Shown one piece after another: positions 1 through 10,154 of a stretch of 64,000 bases of DNA; the stretch's first letter is position 1; each line of letters begins with the position of its first letter. The stretch spans positions 1,203,698 through 1,267,697 of the forward strand of contig NZ_GL698429.1 of NCBI RefSeq assembly GCF_000187265.1, given 5' to 3'. Under the pieces are notes generated by a model. It was not told the DNA's origin. It did not search any database and worked only from the letters and a program-made list of their open reading frames with translations. The stretch is from Streptococcus equinus ATCC 9812 (lineage in GTDB: Bacteria > Bacillota > Bacilli > Lactobacillales > Streptococcaceae). The position numbers were made by a program, and so were the translations under genes.

Positions 1-39
1 AACTTTTGGGGTGCAGTTCAATATGAGCTGGTTTTTGAT

Positions 40-912
40 TTATAATCCGACTTCTTTTAAAGCGTCAGCTAATTTTGCAAAGTCTGCAATTGAAAGAGCT
101 TCGCCTCGAATAGATGGCTTGATTTCTGCAATTTCAAGTGCCTTTTCAAGTTTGGCTTTTGTTTCCTCTGCTTTTCCGAAGTGACTTATCAAATTGTTCC
201 AAAGTGTTTTACGACGGTGAACAAAACTGATTTTCGCAACGCGGAAGAAGAAGTCTTCGTCTTTGACTTTAACAAGTGGTTCTTCACGGCGAGTCATTTT
301 CAAAATAGCTGAGTCAACATTTGGTGCTGGCACAAATACTGTACGTGGCACGATGAAAGCAACTTTTGCTGTCATGTAATATTGCACAGCAATTGATAGT
401 GAACCGTAAGCTTTAGTGTTTGGCTCTGCTGAAATGCGGTCTGCCACTTCTTTTTGCATCATCACGACAAATTCCGCAAATGGGATTTTTGATTCAATCA
501 AGTGCATCAAGATTGGTGTTGTGATGTAGTATGGCAAATTTGCTACGACCTTGATTGGAAGGTCTGGATTAGCAAATTCTTTGATACGGCTTTGTAGGTC
601 TGATTTCAAGATGTCTTCGTTAATCACTTTGACATTATCAAAATCGCGGAGCGTATCAGCCAAAATCGGAATCAAACGATCGTCGATTTCAAATGCCATG
701 ACTTCGGCAGCATTTTCAGCCAAAAATTCTGTCAATGCACCGATACCAGGACCGATTTCAATAACATTGACGTTTTTGTCAATTTCAGCAGTATCTACAA
801 TCTTTTGAAGAATGTTAGTGTCTGTCAAAAAGTTCTGTCCAAATGATTTTTTAAAAGTAAAGCCATGACGCTCAAGGACAGCACGCGTCACGCTGTAATC
901 TGCAATTCTCAT
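40..912 (-). CDS. rsmA: 16S rRNA dimethyladenosine transferase RsmA (KsgA)
   Basis: Dimethylates two adjacent adenosines in the 3'-terminal hairpin of 16S rRNA during late 30S assembly, using S-adenosylmethionine. The 290-residue length is normal. Visible motifs are GQNFLTD near residue 25, the SAM-binding loop [10 protein letters not shown] near residue 52, and the catalytic NLPYY near residue 124. It is the last gene of a minus-strand run tatD-rnmV-rsmA, the usual Firmicute order, which groups rRNA-maturation functions. About 110 nt separate it from rnmV, so it may also have its own promoter. Confidence 0.97.
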   Translation of the reverse strand: MRIADYSVTRAVLERHGFTFKKSFGQNFLTDTNILQKIVDTAEIDKNVNVIEIGPGIGALTEFLAENAAEVMAFEIDDRLIPILADTLRDFDNVKVINEDILKSDLQSRIKEFANPDLPIKVVANLPYYITTPILMHLIESKIPFAEFVVMMQKEVADRISAEPNTKAYGSLSIAVQYYMTAKVAFIVPRTVFVPAPNVDSAILKMTRREEPLVKVKDEDFFFRVAKISFVHRRKTLWNNLISHFGKAEETKAKLEKALEIAEIKPSIRGEALSIADFAKLADALKEVGL

Positions 913-1022
913 AGTATTCTTCCTTATCCACAGGTTATCCCCAGAATAAAGATTTCTTTCCTTTCGTTTCTATCAATGCAAGTTAATATTGTATCACATC
1001 TGAGTTAAGTGCGAAATGTGAA

Positions 1023-1592
1023 TTATGCTTGGTATTTCTCCATCACTTCTTCGACTTCAGCCAGAGTGACGCCAAAGAGTTCTAAGCGTTTAAGGAGTTG
1101 TTTGCCGTTGCTGTAGCCAATACGGAGTTCTTCTCCGAGGTATTCACGACGTTTACGGCTGTCGCCACCCATCAAAAGTCCTAAGCGCATCAAATCAGCT
1201 CTTGTGATGTCGAATTGATTGTCATCATCAAAGTTTCCTAAAACACCTTTGAGCGCTTTTTGCAAATCTTCGAAGTTTGCGTGTTCTACTCCTAGCGAGC
1301 GACCTTTGCTTTTTGATTTTGGAACGGCTTCGCCTCGATTTAGAAAAGCGTGTTTCACATTTGGAATAGCATTCATGATAATTTTACGAATGCGTTCGCC
1401 ATTATAATCAGGGTCTGTAAAGACGATAACGCCACGAAGGTCATTTAGTTTTTCAATGCGTTCAAGGTCATCATCATTGATAGCAGAGCCTCGTGTTTCG
1501 TAAGTGTCCACGTCGTAAAAGCGGCGCAAATTTGCAGTATCGTCTTTCCCTTCAACGACTAATACTTCTTGAATTTTAATTTTTTCAGTCAC
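1023..1592 (-). CDS. rnmV: Ribonuclease M5
   Basis: Cleaves 5S rRNA precursor to its mature ends in Gram-positive bacteria. The Toprim core shows the acidic motif VVEGKDD near the N-terminus and TDPDYNGERIR around residue 60. I chose the GTG start at 1592 (protein begins MTEKIKIQEV, 189 aa). An ATG at 1613 would add seven atypical residues, whereas the GTG sits 10 nt after AGAGG and gives the family's usual N-terminus. The start overlaps the tatD stop by 8 nt, so translation is probably coupled. Confidence 0.93.
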   Translation of the reverse strand: MTEKIKIQEVLVVEGKDDTANLRRFYDVDTYETRGSAINDDDLERIEKLNDLRGVIVFTDPDYNGERIRKIIMNAIPNVKHAFLNRGEAVPKSKSKGRSLGVEHANFEDLQKALKGVLGNFDDDNQFDITRADLMRLGLLMGGDSRKRREYLGEELRIGYSNGKQLLKRLELFGVTLAEVEEVMEKYQA

Positions 1593-2355
1593 AGTTAAAT
1601 AACCTCTTTGCATTGTCTGATGTTGCTTTTGCTACTTCCTCGCTTGTTAATCCACGAAGTTCAGCAATTTTATCCACTACATAGCGTGTGTAAGCTGTGC
1701 GATTTTCACGACCTCGTTTTGGAACTGGGGCAAGATAAGGCGCATCTGTCTCAACCAAAATCTTATCAAGCGGTAATTTTTGCGCAGCTTCTTGAACATC
1801 AAGAGCTTTTTTAAATGTGACAACACCTGAAAATGAAATCATCATGCCAAGCTCGACAAAGCGCTCTGCCATTTCTAAAGAACCAGAAAATGAGTGAATA
1901 ATCCCACCACGTGGTCCAACGCCGACCTCTTTGATAACTTTGTAAGTATCTTCCATAGCATCACGAGTGTGCACAATAAAAGGCAGATTGTGCTCTTTAG
2001 AAAGTTGAATTTGACGTTTGAAAACCTCAATTTGAACGTCTTCTGGGTCTTCCATCCAATAATAATCAAGACCAATCTCACCAAGACCAACCACTTTTGG
2101 GTGTGAGAGATTTGAAACAATCATGTCCTCAATTTCTTGATTATAAGAACCTGCTTCAGTTGGATGCCAACCGATTGTAGCGTAAATTTCAGGGTATTCT
2201 TCAGCTAACTCAATAGCTCGTTTAATAGTTGGTGCATCAAATCCGACAACATTGTGTCGAGTGACGCCCATTTCTTTAGCGAGGGCTAATTCTTCTGCTT
2301 CACGACCAGCAAAATCATCAGCGTTAAGATGCGTGTGTGTATCGAAAATTTCCAT
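1585..2355 (-). CDS. tatD: TatD family metal-dependent DNase
   Basis: TIM-barrel metallohydrolase of the TatD/YcfH family (256 aa), linked in this family to 3'-5' DNase activity and DNA quality control. Metal-binding motifs are visible: DTHTHL at the N-terminus, EIGLDYYW near residue 90, HTRDA, and ETDAPYLAP near the C-terminus. The start is ATG 2355. There is no Shine-Dalgarno; instead an extended -10 (attata on the plus strand at 2362-2367) lies 6 nt before the ATG and a -35-like TTGGTG lies 17 nt further up, so the mRNA is probably leaderless. It heads the operon with rnmV and rsmA. Confidence 0.95.
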   Translation of the reverse strand: MEIFDTHTHLNADDFAGREAEELALAKEMGVTRHNVVGFDAPTIKRAIELAEEYPEIYATIGWHPTEAGSYNQEIEDMIVSNLSHPKVVGLGEIGLDYYWMEDPEDVQIEVFKRQIQLSKEHNLPFIVHTRDAMEDTYKVIKEVGVGPRGGIIHSFSGSLEMAERFVELGMMISFSGVVTFKKALDVQEAAQKLPLDKILVETDAPYLAPVPKRGRENRTAYTRYVVDKIAELRGLTSEEVAKATSDNAKRLFNCD

Positions 2356-2555
2356 GCTTTTATTATAACACACACCACAAAAGACACCAAAGCAAGTGCC
2401 AGGAAAATCAGGGAAAATTAGATATAATATTCAACAAAAATATTCTTATACAATCGTTTTCTTTATAGCGATATTTCTTTATAATAAAGGTATATTTAAC
2501 AAAAGGAAATCTTATTTTAATCACTATTATCATTCTTTGGGTTGCAACTAATGTT

Positions 2556-4040
2556 ATGAGTTCACTGTCTTTAACATGGATGCTTGATACCTTAATAAAA
2601 AGCAATTGGAACCAATTTATTTTTTGGTCTTGCATTGATGTTCTTTGTTGGGCTGGCTACAGTCTCCTACAAATTTGGAAAGATAGTCTGAAAGAAAAAC
2701 TCTGCCAAAAAGAAGTGAATTTCATACGAGATGATTTACTAAATTCCTTAATTGTTAACACTTATTCTGGCAATAACCATCACACCAAATCTGAATACAA
2801 CTCATGGTTGATTAATGATATGAATCTTTTAAAAGATAATGGATTCAAACAATTTTATGATGCTATTGAAAGTATTGTAACAGTCGCTTTAAATGCTTTT
2901 GCCATTATCTATTTCCACTGGTTATTACTCATCATCAGTATTATAATGACAACCTTCGTTTATTTTATTCCTAAAGATTTTGAGGGAAAAATCGCTCTAA
3001 GAACCGAAGAAGTATCCAATACCTCTAATCAAGCATTAAATAGAACAAGTGACTACCTAGAGGGCTTTGAAATCTTCTATCACAATAATCAAACCGACTT
3101 TTTTAAAAATCGTATTTTAACTGATTTTAGTAAACTTATCAAATCTAAAGTCACGCTAACTAGAGAATCAAGTAGCGCTAATTCCCTTTCCATGATGTCA
3201 AGTATTATCGCACAAGTTATAATCTTCATTGCAACAGGTTATTTAGTTATCAAGGGTGAAATCACTACGGGGGTTATCTTTTCAATTGCTAATCTAACTA
3301 GCTGCCTATTTAATTACACTAGAGGAGCTGCATACAATATCGTCACATATAAAGCAACTGCTAAACTAATTGATAAATACCCTAAAACAATTTCAACCAA
3401 AAGAACTATTAGTCTAACAGATTTTAACCAAAACATCACTTGTCATCGGTTAAGTCTCCGTTTCGATAATGGAAAACAAATTACCTTTCCCGACTTTACA
3501 ATTTCAAAAGGCGAAAAAGTTGCCCTTATTGGCAGCTCAGGTGCAGGGAAGTCAACACTCATTCGTATTTTAACTGGAGAATTAACAGATTATGACGGTG
3601 ACATTTATTTAGATAGCCATAACTATCAAGAAATATCACTAGAAAGTTTACAAAATATTTTTGCTTTAATTCCGCAGAAAGCTCATCTTTTTAAAGATAC
3701 ATTACGTACTAACCTCACGCTTGGTCGTTCTGTGGGTAAGAATTTTTTTAAAGAGGTTTTAACTTTTGCACATGTGGATAATTTTATCGGCAAAGGCTTA
3801 GATACTACTTTCCAAGATGATTTATCTGGAGGTCAAGCTGCCAGAATTGCTATTGCTAGAGAATTACTCGGTAATAAGCCAATTGTCATTATGGACGAAG
3901 CGGTATCTAATCTTGATAAGCTAACTGCTATTGATATCGAAAGAAAGCTACTACAAACAAACGAACTCACTGTCATCATGATTACTCACCACTTATACAA
4001 TGAAAATAGAGCTTTATTTGATCAAATTATAAAACTCTGA
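2556..4040 (+). CDS. ABC exporter (fused permease-ATPase), 5' end probably damaged
   Basis: Half-transporter with N-terminal membrane segments and a C-terminal ATPase: Walker A GSSGAGKST near residue 325, signature LSGGQAARIAIAREL, Walker B IVIMDEA, H-loop ITHH. The substrate is unknown. From ATG 2556 it has 494 residues, short for the family, and the start has no close Shine-Dalgarno. The same frame stays open back to a TAG at 2466-2468 and encodes another about 29 residues that look like the missing first helix, with no ATG, GTG or TTG. A good AAAGGAAA lies at 2502-2509, inside that stretch. The gene may be a recently damaged pseudogene, or start from a non-canonical codon. A TATAAT box lies at 2423-2428. 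Confidence 0.7.
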   Translation: MSSLSLTWMLDTLIKSNWNQFIFWSCIDVLCWAGYSLLQIWKDSLKEKLCQKEVNFIRDDLLNSLIVNTYSGNNHHTKSEYNSWLINDMNLLKDNGFKQFYDAIESIVTVALNAFAIIYFHWLLLIISIIMTTFVYFIPKDFEGKIALRTEEVSNTSNQALNRTSDYLEGFEIFYHNNQTDFFKNRILTDFSKLIKSKVTLTRESSSANSLSMMSSIIAQVIIFIATGYLVIKGEITTGVIFSIANLTSCLFNYTRGAAYNIVTYKATAKLIDKYPKTISTKRTISLTDFNQNITCHRLSLRFDNGKQITFPDFTISKGEKVALIGSSGAGKSTLIRILTGELTDYDGDIYLDSHNYQEISLESLQNIFALIPQKAHLFKDTLRTNLTLGRSVGKNFFKEVLTFAHVDNFIGKGLDTTFQDDLSGGQAARIAIARELLGNKPIVIMDEAVSNLDKLTAIDIERKLLQTNELTVIMITHHLYNENRALFDQIIKL

Positions 4041-4178
4041 ACATTCTTAGTTACATCCTTTTTGTTATTCGTTTTTTATGTAAAAAATACTATTTTACTT
4101 ATTTTGAAAAATAAGATACAATAATATCCTAACATTTATAAAAATTAATTGGTTTAACATTCGTAAAAAGGAGAAAAC

Positions 4179-5384
4179 ATGTCAACCAAAAATCGTTACC
4201 TCATCGCAAGCTGCGGTGTTATCTTGCATTTAATGTTGGGATCTACCTATGCTTGGAGTGTTTATCGTAATCCTATTATCGCTGAAACTGGCTGGAATCA
4301 ATCGTCAATTGCTTTTGCCTTCTCACTTGCGATTTTCTGTCTTGGCATGTCTGCTGCCTTTATGGGACAAGTTGTTGAGAAATTTGGTCCTAGGGTGACT
4401 GGAACCATCTCAGCTATCTTGTACGCATCTGGAAATATCTTAACTGGAGTAGCACTTGCTAATCATAGTCTTTTACTACTTTATCTAGGCTATGGTGTTC
4501 TTGGCGGTATCGGGCTGGGTACTGGCTACGTGACACCAGTCTCAATGATTATCAAATGGTTCCCTGATAAGCGTGGACTGGCAACTGGATTGGCAATTAT
4601 GGGATTTGGCTTTGCCTCTCTTCTAACAAGTCCAGTCGCACATTTCTTAATCACCAAATATGATGTTATCAACACCTTTTACCTGTTGGGGGGAGCTTAT
4701 TTTCTGGTCATGCTTGTCGTCTCACAGTTTCTCAAATTTCCATCCTACAGTGAACAGGATGCTGACGACAGTCATAAGCAATTAAGTCAAGGTATTGGAG
4801 CTAAAAAAGCCTTAAAAACAGTTGAATTTTACCTGCTCTGGCTAATTCTCTTCATCAACATTTCTTGTGGACTTGCCTTAATCTCTGTCGTCTCACCGAT
4901 GGCGCAAGATTTAGCTGGCATGTCTGCTAACCAAGCTGCGATTATCGTTGGGCTTATGGGAATTTTCAATGGCTTTGGCAGATTGCTCTGGGCTAGTTTA
5001 TCAGACTACATCGGACGTCCCTTAACTTTCTTGATTTTATTTGTCGTTAATATCCTCATGACGGTATCTCTCATCTTCTTCCATGCTCCAGCATTATTTA
5101 CTTTTGCTATGGCTGTTCTCATGACCTGCTATGGCGCTGGTTTTTCACTGATTCCACCTTATCTGAGCGATATTTTTGGTGCCAAGGAACTAGCAACCAT
5201 GCATGGTTATATTTTGACCGCTTGGGCAATGGCTGCGCTAGCTGGTCCGATGCTATTAGCTGTAACCTTCTCAGCAACCCAATCATACAAGACAACTCTT
5301 ATTCTCTTCATTGTCCTATACCTTGTTGCCTTAGCTATTATGCTCTGGTTGAAACAACAAAAAGCCAATAAATACCTGGATTAA
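4179..5384 (+). CDS. MFS transporter, OFA (oxalate/formate antiporter-like) family
   Basis: Integral membrane carrier of 401 residues with about 12 hydrophobic segments. The N-terminal block with TYAWSVYRNP and the glycine-rich GVLGGIGLGTGYVTPVS (near residue 105) match the OFA subfamily, which exports or exchanges small carboxylates. The substrate cannot be told from sequence. The start is supported by AAGGAG 7 nt upstream. It is a single gene ending in a strong intrinsic terminator. Its place beside the malolactic locus is suggestive only. Confidence 0.85.
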   Translation: MSTKNRYLIASCGVILHLMLGSTYAWSVYRNPIIAETGWNQSSIAFAFSLAIFCLGMSAAFMGQVVEKFGPRVTGTISAILYASGNILTGVALANHSLLLLYLGYGVLGGIGLGTGYVTPVSMIIKWFPDKRGLATGLAIMGFGFASLLTSPVAHFLITKYDVINTFYLLGGAYFLVMLVVSQFLKFPSYSEQDADDSHKQLSQGIGAKKALKTVEFYLLWLILFINISCGLALISVVSPMAQDLAGMSANQAAIIVGLMGIFNGFGRLLWASLSDYIGRPLTFLILFVVNILMTVSLIFFHAPALFTFAMAVLMTCYGAGFSLIPPYLSDIFGAKELATMHGYILTAWAMAALAGPMLLAVTFSATQSYKTTLILFIVLYLVALAIMLWLKQQKANKYLD

Positions 5385-5390
5385 CCAAAC

Positions 5391-5435
5391 AGAACCCCTT
5401 AACCTATTCTTAGGTTAAGGGGTTCTGTTTTGTCT
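5391..5435 (+). terminator. Intrinsic terminator after OFA transporter
   Basis: A 15-bp perfect stem (5391-5405 with 5412-5426) and short loop are followed by GTTTT. It ends the MFS gene. Confidence 0.9.
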
Positions 5436-5505
5436 AGTTTTTTTCAGAGTTGATAAAATTTTAAAAGTTATCCAAACACATTTTTAAGGAGTAAAGATTG
5501 TTGAA

Positions 5506-6777
5506 TCAATGTAAGAATTGGATCAAGATTCCACCTAGAATGAGGACAATAGCCCCACCTAGTCGATTCGCCATCTGAGCAAAGGCAATCATTTCCATGC
5601 GGTTTGCGGCTGAAAGTACAGCAATATTTCCGGTACCACCCATAGAATTATTAATCATACCAGCACCAATAGCTGTTTCAACTGGATACATACCTAGAAC
5701 CTTACCAAAAATCCAGCTAGCAAGTCCCATTGAAACAACAGATGTTAGACTGATAAGAACAAATTGCCATGTCATAGCTTGCGCAAGAGACGTTAAATCA
5801 ATCATGGCAAGACCAATACCAGCAAGAACGGCATGCGTAAGATTTGTCATGATAACTCGGTTAAACATCACAACTGTTTCTTCCAACTCTTTTGGCACAA
5901 TATCAAGGGCTTTGAGGATAAACACAATGATAATCATAAAGGCATAGCTGTGCACTTTTGGCACAAAGGCATTGAGGATGACACCGACAAGGAAAAGGGC
6001 AAAAGCAATCATCATCCCAACACCAATTTTGGTAGGGTCAAGTGTTACAGTTGATTTTTTCAAATCGTCTTTATCCACAGGGATAAGCACACCGTGTCCA
6101 TTGAATTTTGTATTGGCAAAGCCACGCGCAAGCACAATAGCACCGATAATAGCAAAAATGTTACCAAGTGTTGTTGCTGGCGCTAATTGTGACAAGATGC
6201 TTGAAGCATCTGTGTGAAGTCCTGCTGCGTAGATTTTTGATAAAGGAACAATACCTGCTCCCATTCCACCTGCCATTTGTGCAAAGGAGACATACATGAC
6301 AGAGTGACCAAAGCCCTGACCAAGAAGGGCACCTACAGCACCTGTTGCAAAGAATCCGACAACCATAGATAAAAGAGCAACAGGAATGAATTTAGCAGAA
6401 GCTTTCACCAAAAGTTTGCGGTTCATTCCCAAAATAGAACCACAGATTAAAGCAGCAATGTAAAAATCTAAGAATCCCCAGTCACTCATAAAGCTTGATG
6501 TTGCTTCAACAACAGATTTTGGTACAAGACCTGTTGCAGCAAGCACTGCTGCTAGGAGTAGGGTAAATACTGAGCCACCACCAAGGTAAGTATTCCAAAA
6601 CGGCAATCTCTCACCAAGGAAATAAAAAAGGTGACCTAAAACAACTAACATAAAGGTAATTCCCACCATGTTCAGTGGCAATTTTCCCATAGCAATAACA
6701 ACAGCTAAAATGATAACCAGAGCCGTATAAAGCGGTAGAGAAAGACCTGCAATTTTAATATCTTTTAATTTTTTCAT
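5506..6777 (-). CDS. mleP: Malate permease, 2-hydroxycarboxylate transporter family
   Basis: Membrane transporter of 423 residues. The family (CitP/MleP/CimH) exchanges malate or citrate for lactate or runs as symport. The two re-entrant-loop GGxG signatures are visible: GGMGAG near residue 170 and GGTGNIAVL near residue 380. The latter is followed by the conserved arginine region ANRLGG thought to contact substrate carboxylate. The gene lies 21 nt downstream of the malolactic enzyme in the same operon, which supports malate uptake with lactate exit. A RBS GGAGG lies upstream of ATG 6777. Confidence 0.92.
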   Translation of the reverse strand: MKKLKDIKIAGLSLPLYTALVIILAVVIAMGKLPLNMVGITFMLVVLGHLFYFLGERLPFWNTYLGGGSVFTLLLAAVLAATGLVPKSVVEATSSFMSDWGFLDFYIAALICGSILGMNRKLLVKASAKFIPVALLSMVVGFFATGAVGALLGQGFGHSVMYVSFAQMAGGMGAGIVPLSKIYAAGLHTDASSILSQLAPATTLGNIFAIIGAIVLARGFANTKFNGHGVLIPVDKDDLKKSTVTLDPTKIGVGMMIAFALFLVGVILNAFVPKVHSYAFMIIIVFILKALDIVPKELEETVVMFNRVIMTNLTHAVLAGIGLAMIDLTSLAQAMTWQFVLISLTSVVSMGLASWIFGKVLGMYPVETAIGAGMINNSMGGTGNIAVLSAANRMEMIAFAQMANRLGGAIVLILGGILIQFLH

Positions 6778-6798
6778 ACGAATGGTTATCCTCCTAAA

Positions 6799-8421
6799 TT
6801 AATATTTTGGATACCATTTAAGGTCGCGAACAGCTTTAGCCATATCTTTTTCTTCAGCTTGAGCCAAACCTTGTTCTTGAGCCTTTTTAGCAACTGCTTC
6901 TGCAACTTTGATAGAAACTTCAGCAACGTATTGGAATGGTGGAAGAACAGGTGCACCTGGTTGACCTGGATCTACAAGACCGCTAAGTGAGTGAGCAGCC
7001 GCACCAATCATTTCATCTGTAAGAAGTGAAGCTTCAGACGCCAACATACCAAGACCAAGACCTGGGTAGATCAAAGCGTTGTTTGCTTGACCGATTTGGT
7101 AATCAACACCTTTGTAGCTTACTGTACCTGAAGGCACACCAGTTGCAACGAATGCTTTACCGTCTGACCATTCAATAACTTGCTCTGCTGTAGCTTCTAA
7201 TTTCTTAGTTGGGTTAGAAATTGGGAAGATAACTGGGCGTTCAGTGTTTTCACACATTGCTTCAACCACTTCTTTAGTGAAGGCACCAGCATCAGTTGAT
7301 GTACCAACCAAGATTGTTGGTTTAACTGTTTTAATAACGTTAAGAAGGCTAGTCATGTCACCGCAGTCAGCGAAGTCTTCACGTTTTTTAGCAAATGGTT
7401 TTTGAGCAGGTGTCAAATCTTCCATGTCATCGAAAAGAAGACCTTGTTTGTCAATCATGAAGAAGTGTTTGTAAGCTTCTTCTGGAGTCAAACCTTCTGA
7501 AACCATTTCAGCGTGAACGCGGTCAGCAATACCAGCACCAGCAGAACCACCACCGTAGCAAAGGTAAACTTGGTCAGTTAGTTTTTCACCAGTGATGTCC
7601 ATAGCACCGAAGATACCACCAAGAACAACGATACCAGTACCTTGGATGTCATCGTTAAATGTTGGAATTTCTTTTTTGTATTTGTTAAGAATGTTAGCAG
7701 CATTTGAACGACCGAAATCTTCCCAGTGAAGGTACAATTTAGGGAACATGTTTTCTGCTGTTTGAACAAATTTGTCGATAAATTCGTAGTATTGGTCACC
7801 AGTGACACGTTCGTGGCGGTTACCAAGATACATTGGATTTTCCAAAAGTTCTTTACGGTTTGTACCAGCATCAATAACAAGTGGCATAACTGAAGCAGGG
7901 TCGATACCAGCTGCAGCTGTGTAGATCATCAATTTACCAACAGAGATATCCACACCTTGGACACCCCAGTCACCAATACCAAGGATACCTTCAGCATCTG
8001 TTACAACGATCAAACGGATGTCACGGTCACCAGCAGCATTGCGCAAAGTTTCTTCAATGTTTTCTGGGTGGTTAATATCAAGGTATGCAGCGTATTGTGG
8101 GTCAACGTACAATTCACTGTATTCTTCGATTGTTTCAGCGATAACTGGATCGTACACAATTGGGTTAAATTCAACGATGTGTTGGTTGAATAGGTAGTAG
8201 AAAAGTGTACGGTTAGTGTTGAAGATTTCCATCAAGAAATGACGTTTTTCAAGATTTGATGGTTTACGCAAGAAGTGTTGGTAAGCTTGTTCAGCTTGTT
8301 CTTCGATTGTTTGAACGTAAGGTGGCAAAATACCAAGCAAACCAAGTTCTTTACGTTCTTCCATAGTAAAAGCAGTCCCTTTATTTAAAAACGGGTTATT
8401 TAAAATTTCATGTCCACGCAT
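6799..8421 (-). CDS. mleS: Malolactic enzyme
   Basis: Converts L-malate to L-lactate and CO2 with NAD+ and Mn2+; with the permease this deacidifies the cytoplasm and yields proton-motive force. The 540-residue length matches streptococcal and lactococcal MleS. Malic-enzyme fold motifs are seen: [13 protein letters not shown] near residue 142, the dinucleotide loop [11 protein letters not shown] near residue 290, and FPISNPT near residue 400. AGGAGG precedes the ATG. The divergent LysR gene mleR and the downstream mleP reproduce the known mle locus, which favours malolactic over plain malic enzyme. Confidence 0.95.
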   Translation of the reverse strand: MRGHEILNNPFLNKGTAFTMEERKELGLLGILPPYVQTIEEQAEQAYQHFLRKPSNLEKRHFLMEIFNTNRTLFYYLFNQHIVEFNPIVYDPVIAETIEEYSELYVDPQYAAYLDINHPENIEETLRNAAGDRDIRLIVVTDAEGILGIGDWGVQGVDISVGKLMIYTAAAGIDPASVMPLVIDAGTNRKELLENPMYLGNRHERVTGDQYYEFIDKFVQTAENMFPKLYLHWEDFGRSNAANILNKYKKEIPTFNDDIQGTGIVVLGGIFGAMDITGEKLTDQVYLCYGGGSAGAGIADRVHAEMVSEGLTPEEAYKHFFMIDKQGLLFDDMEDLTPAQKPFAKKREDFADCGDMTSLLNVIKTVKPTILVGTSTDAGAFTKEVVEAMCENTERPVIFPISNPTKKLEATAEQVIEWSDGKAFVATGVPSGTVSYKGVDYQIGQANNALIYPGLGLGMLASEASLLTDEMIGAAAHSLSGLVDPGQPGAPVLPPFQYVAEVSIKVAEAVAKKAQEQGLAQAEEKDMAKAVRDLKWYPKY

Positions 8422-8578
8422 GACTTTTCCTCCTAATAGGCTATTTAAATATGTAGAAAGATCTTATGCTGGTCATTATAAACTGCCAAACTTCTTATAG
8501 TCAAATGCGTTAGTTTTAATAAAAAAAATTATAAGTAGATTGAAAAAGATTATGGTAAAATAAGGCAAGGAGGTAAGC

Positions 8579-9460
8579 ATGAATTTACGTGATTTAGAAT
8601 ATTTTTACCAGCTTGGAAAATTGAAATCTTATACTGGTGCTGCACAATATTTCAAAGTCAGTCAACCAACGATTTCTTACGCTATCAAGCGCTTGGAAAA
8701 AGAATTAGGTTGCGATTTAATCATCAAAGACCCATCACACCGAACGGCTGAGTTAACCTTGCAAGGAGATATTTTTCAAAGTCACGTTGAAGATGTCTTA
8801 CTGCAAATCAAAACGGCTGTTAATGAGGTGCACCAGTCACTCAATCCTATGATAACCGTTGGTTTCCCACCGATTATCTGCAATTACATTTTGACAGAAT
8901 TATTGCAGCAAAATGAAGACTTAGCACCATTTTCACAAGTTAAAGCCATTCGTGGTGGTTCAAATAGTCTCATGATGAAATTACTTGATGGGCAAATCGA
9001 TTTTAGTTTGTTGGGCTCACTTGCCCCAATCAAAAACGATTTACTGGTTATCAAACAACTTTTCAAAAAAGAATTCTACGTGGTACTTTCTAAGAATCAC
9101 CCACTAGCAGACCGAAAAGAGCTTGCATTTCAGGATATTCTCTCTGAAAACTTTATTCTACTCGATGAGCACAATATGCATCTGACAGCATTCAATCAGC
9201 TCAACCACCGCTACCACGACCAAGCAAACATCCTTTTTAAAATCGATGATGTCTCAGTCATCAGACAAATGGTCGCAGAAAATATGGGAATTTCACTGCT
9301 ATCTGACATCGCTCTTAGCAGTGACTCTGACCAACTGGTCAAGATTCCTCTTGCCAAAGAAGATAGCATTTCATTTTATGTCAGCTACGCTCACTCAAAA
9401 TATGCTGGCTTATCAGAGGAAATCAAACAACTTGTTACCTTAATTGAAAAAGTTTCATAA
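8579..9460 (+). CDS. mleR: LysR-type regulator of the malolactic operon
   Basis: A 293-residue LysR-family activator: N-terminal winged helix-turn-helix (residues 1-60, with YTGAAQYFKVSQPTISYAIK) and a periplasmic-binding-like effector domain. It is transcribed divergently from mleS with about 157 nt between the starts, where its operators are expected. In related species MleR responds to malate and low pH. AAGGAGG precedes the ATG by 6 nt. Confidence 0.9.
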   Translation: MNLRDLEYFYQLGKLKSYTGAAQYFKVSQPTISYAIKRLEKELGCDLIIKDPSHRTAELTLQGDIFQSHVEDVLLQIKTAVNEVHQSLNPMITVGFPPIICNYILTELLQQNEDLAPFSQVKAIRGGSNSLMMKLLDGQIDFSLLGSLAPIKNDLLVIKQLFKKEFYVVLSKNHPLADRKELAFQDILSENFILLDEHNMHLTAFNQLNHRYHDQANILFKIDDVSVIRQMVAENMGISLLSDIALSSDSDQLVKIPLAKEDSISFYVSYAHSKYAGLSEEIKQLVTLIEKVS

Positions 9461-9465
9461 AAATA

Positions 9466-9498
9466 AACCTCAACCCAAAAGGGTTGAGGTTTTCGTTT
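9466..9498. terminator. Bidirectional terminator between mleR and dltD fragment
   Basis: Stem AACCTCAACCC / GGGTTGAGGTT with flanking T and A runs serves both converging genes. Confidence 0.85.
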
Positions 9499-9503
9499 CA
9501 TTT

Positions 9504-10154
9504 TTAATAAAATGAACTAGGATTTTTAGTGTATTTAGCCCATTTTTTGCTTAGAAATCGGTTGTTAATCTGATAAGTTGGTCTTGTATTTCCTTTATCC
9601 AATAAAGGTTTCACAGCTTTATCCATAGCAACCCAACCATTCCAACCCATGTGGATAGTGTCTTGCATGAAGTAAGCTTTGTCACCGTCTTTTGAAAAAT
9701 CAGCAATATGATTAAATCCTTGACTTTTCAGCTGGTATTTAATCTTTTCAACTGATTTTTGATACATATCTTGATTAAGACCTGTGTAGTCAGACCACTT
9801 GCTATTAACTGGTGGAATAATAAAAAGTACGTCCGTATTATTTTGGGCAAATTGATTTAGCACGAGCTGCAAATCGTTGTATTCTGGTGATTTTAGATAG
9901 TTAAATCTCGTCTGAGAATTTTTTAAACGCTTAGATTGTGGCTTGATACGCAAATTGTAAAAGGTATTATCAATGCCAAAACTGTTGCCACTACTTGCTT
10001 TTTTTCCATCTGCAGTCGCTATTTTTTCAAGTTGTGGATAAGTCAAATTTTCTGGTAACAATTTAGCTTGTGGTTTGACGGTTCCATCATAGTTATCCAC
10101 AATTGACAAATGGCTGAACAGGTGACGTCGATATTTTGACCAAAGAAGTCTCAT
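9504..10154 (-). pseudogene. dltD: dltD, 3' half only (D-alanyl transfer protein)
   Basis: The open frame encodes the C-terminal part of DltD, which completes D-alanylation of teichoic acids. Recognisable blocks are NSFGIDNTFYNLRI, SPEYNDLQLVLNQFA and the active-site DTIHMGW. Full DltD is about 420 residues; here only about 205 are homologous. The N-terminal membrane anchor and catalytic serine region are gone. Homology stops near 10112-10120, where it abuts a GH94 gene on the other strand, and the ORF's first residues are read from that neighbour. No dltX, A, B or C follows upstream, so the fragment cannot work. Confidence 0.88.

Noticed and set aside
2408..2635. Minus-strand 75-codon ORF at the ABC exporter 5' end
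   Set aside because: It overlaps the exporter frame, has no RBS, and its residues do not resemble a protein domain.
6799..8421. Ordinary NAD malic enzyme rather than malolactic enzyme
   Set aside because: The 540-residue length, MleS-like sequence and mleR/mleP neighbours favour malolactic enzyme.
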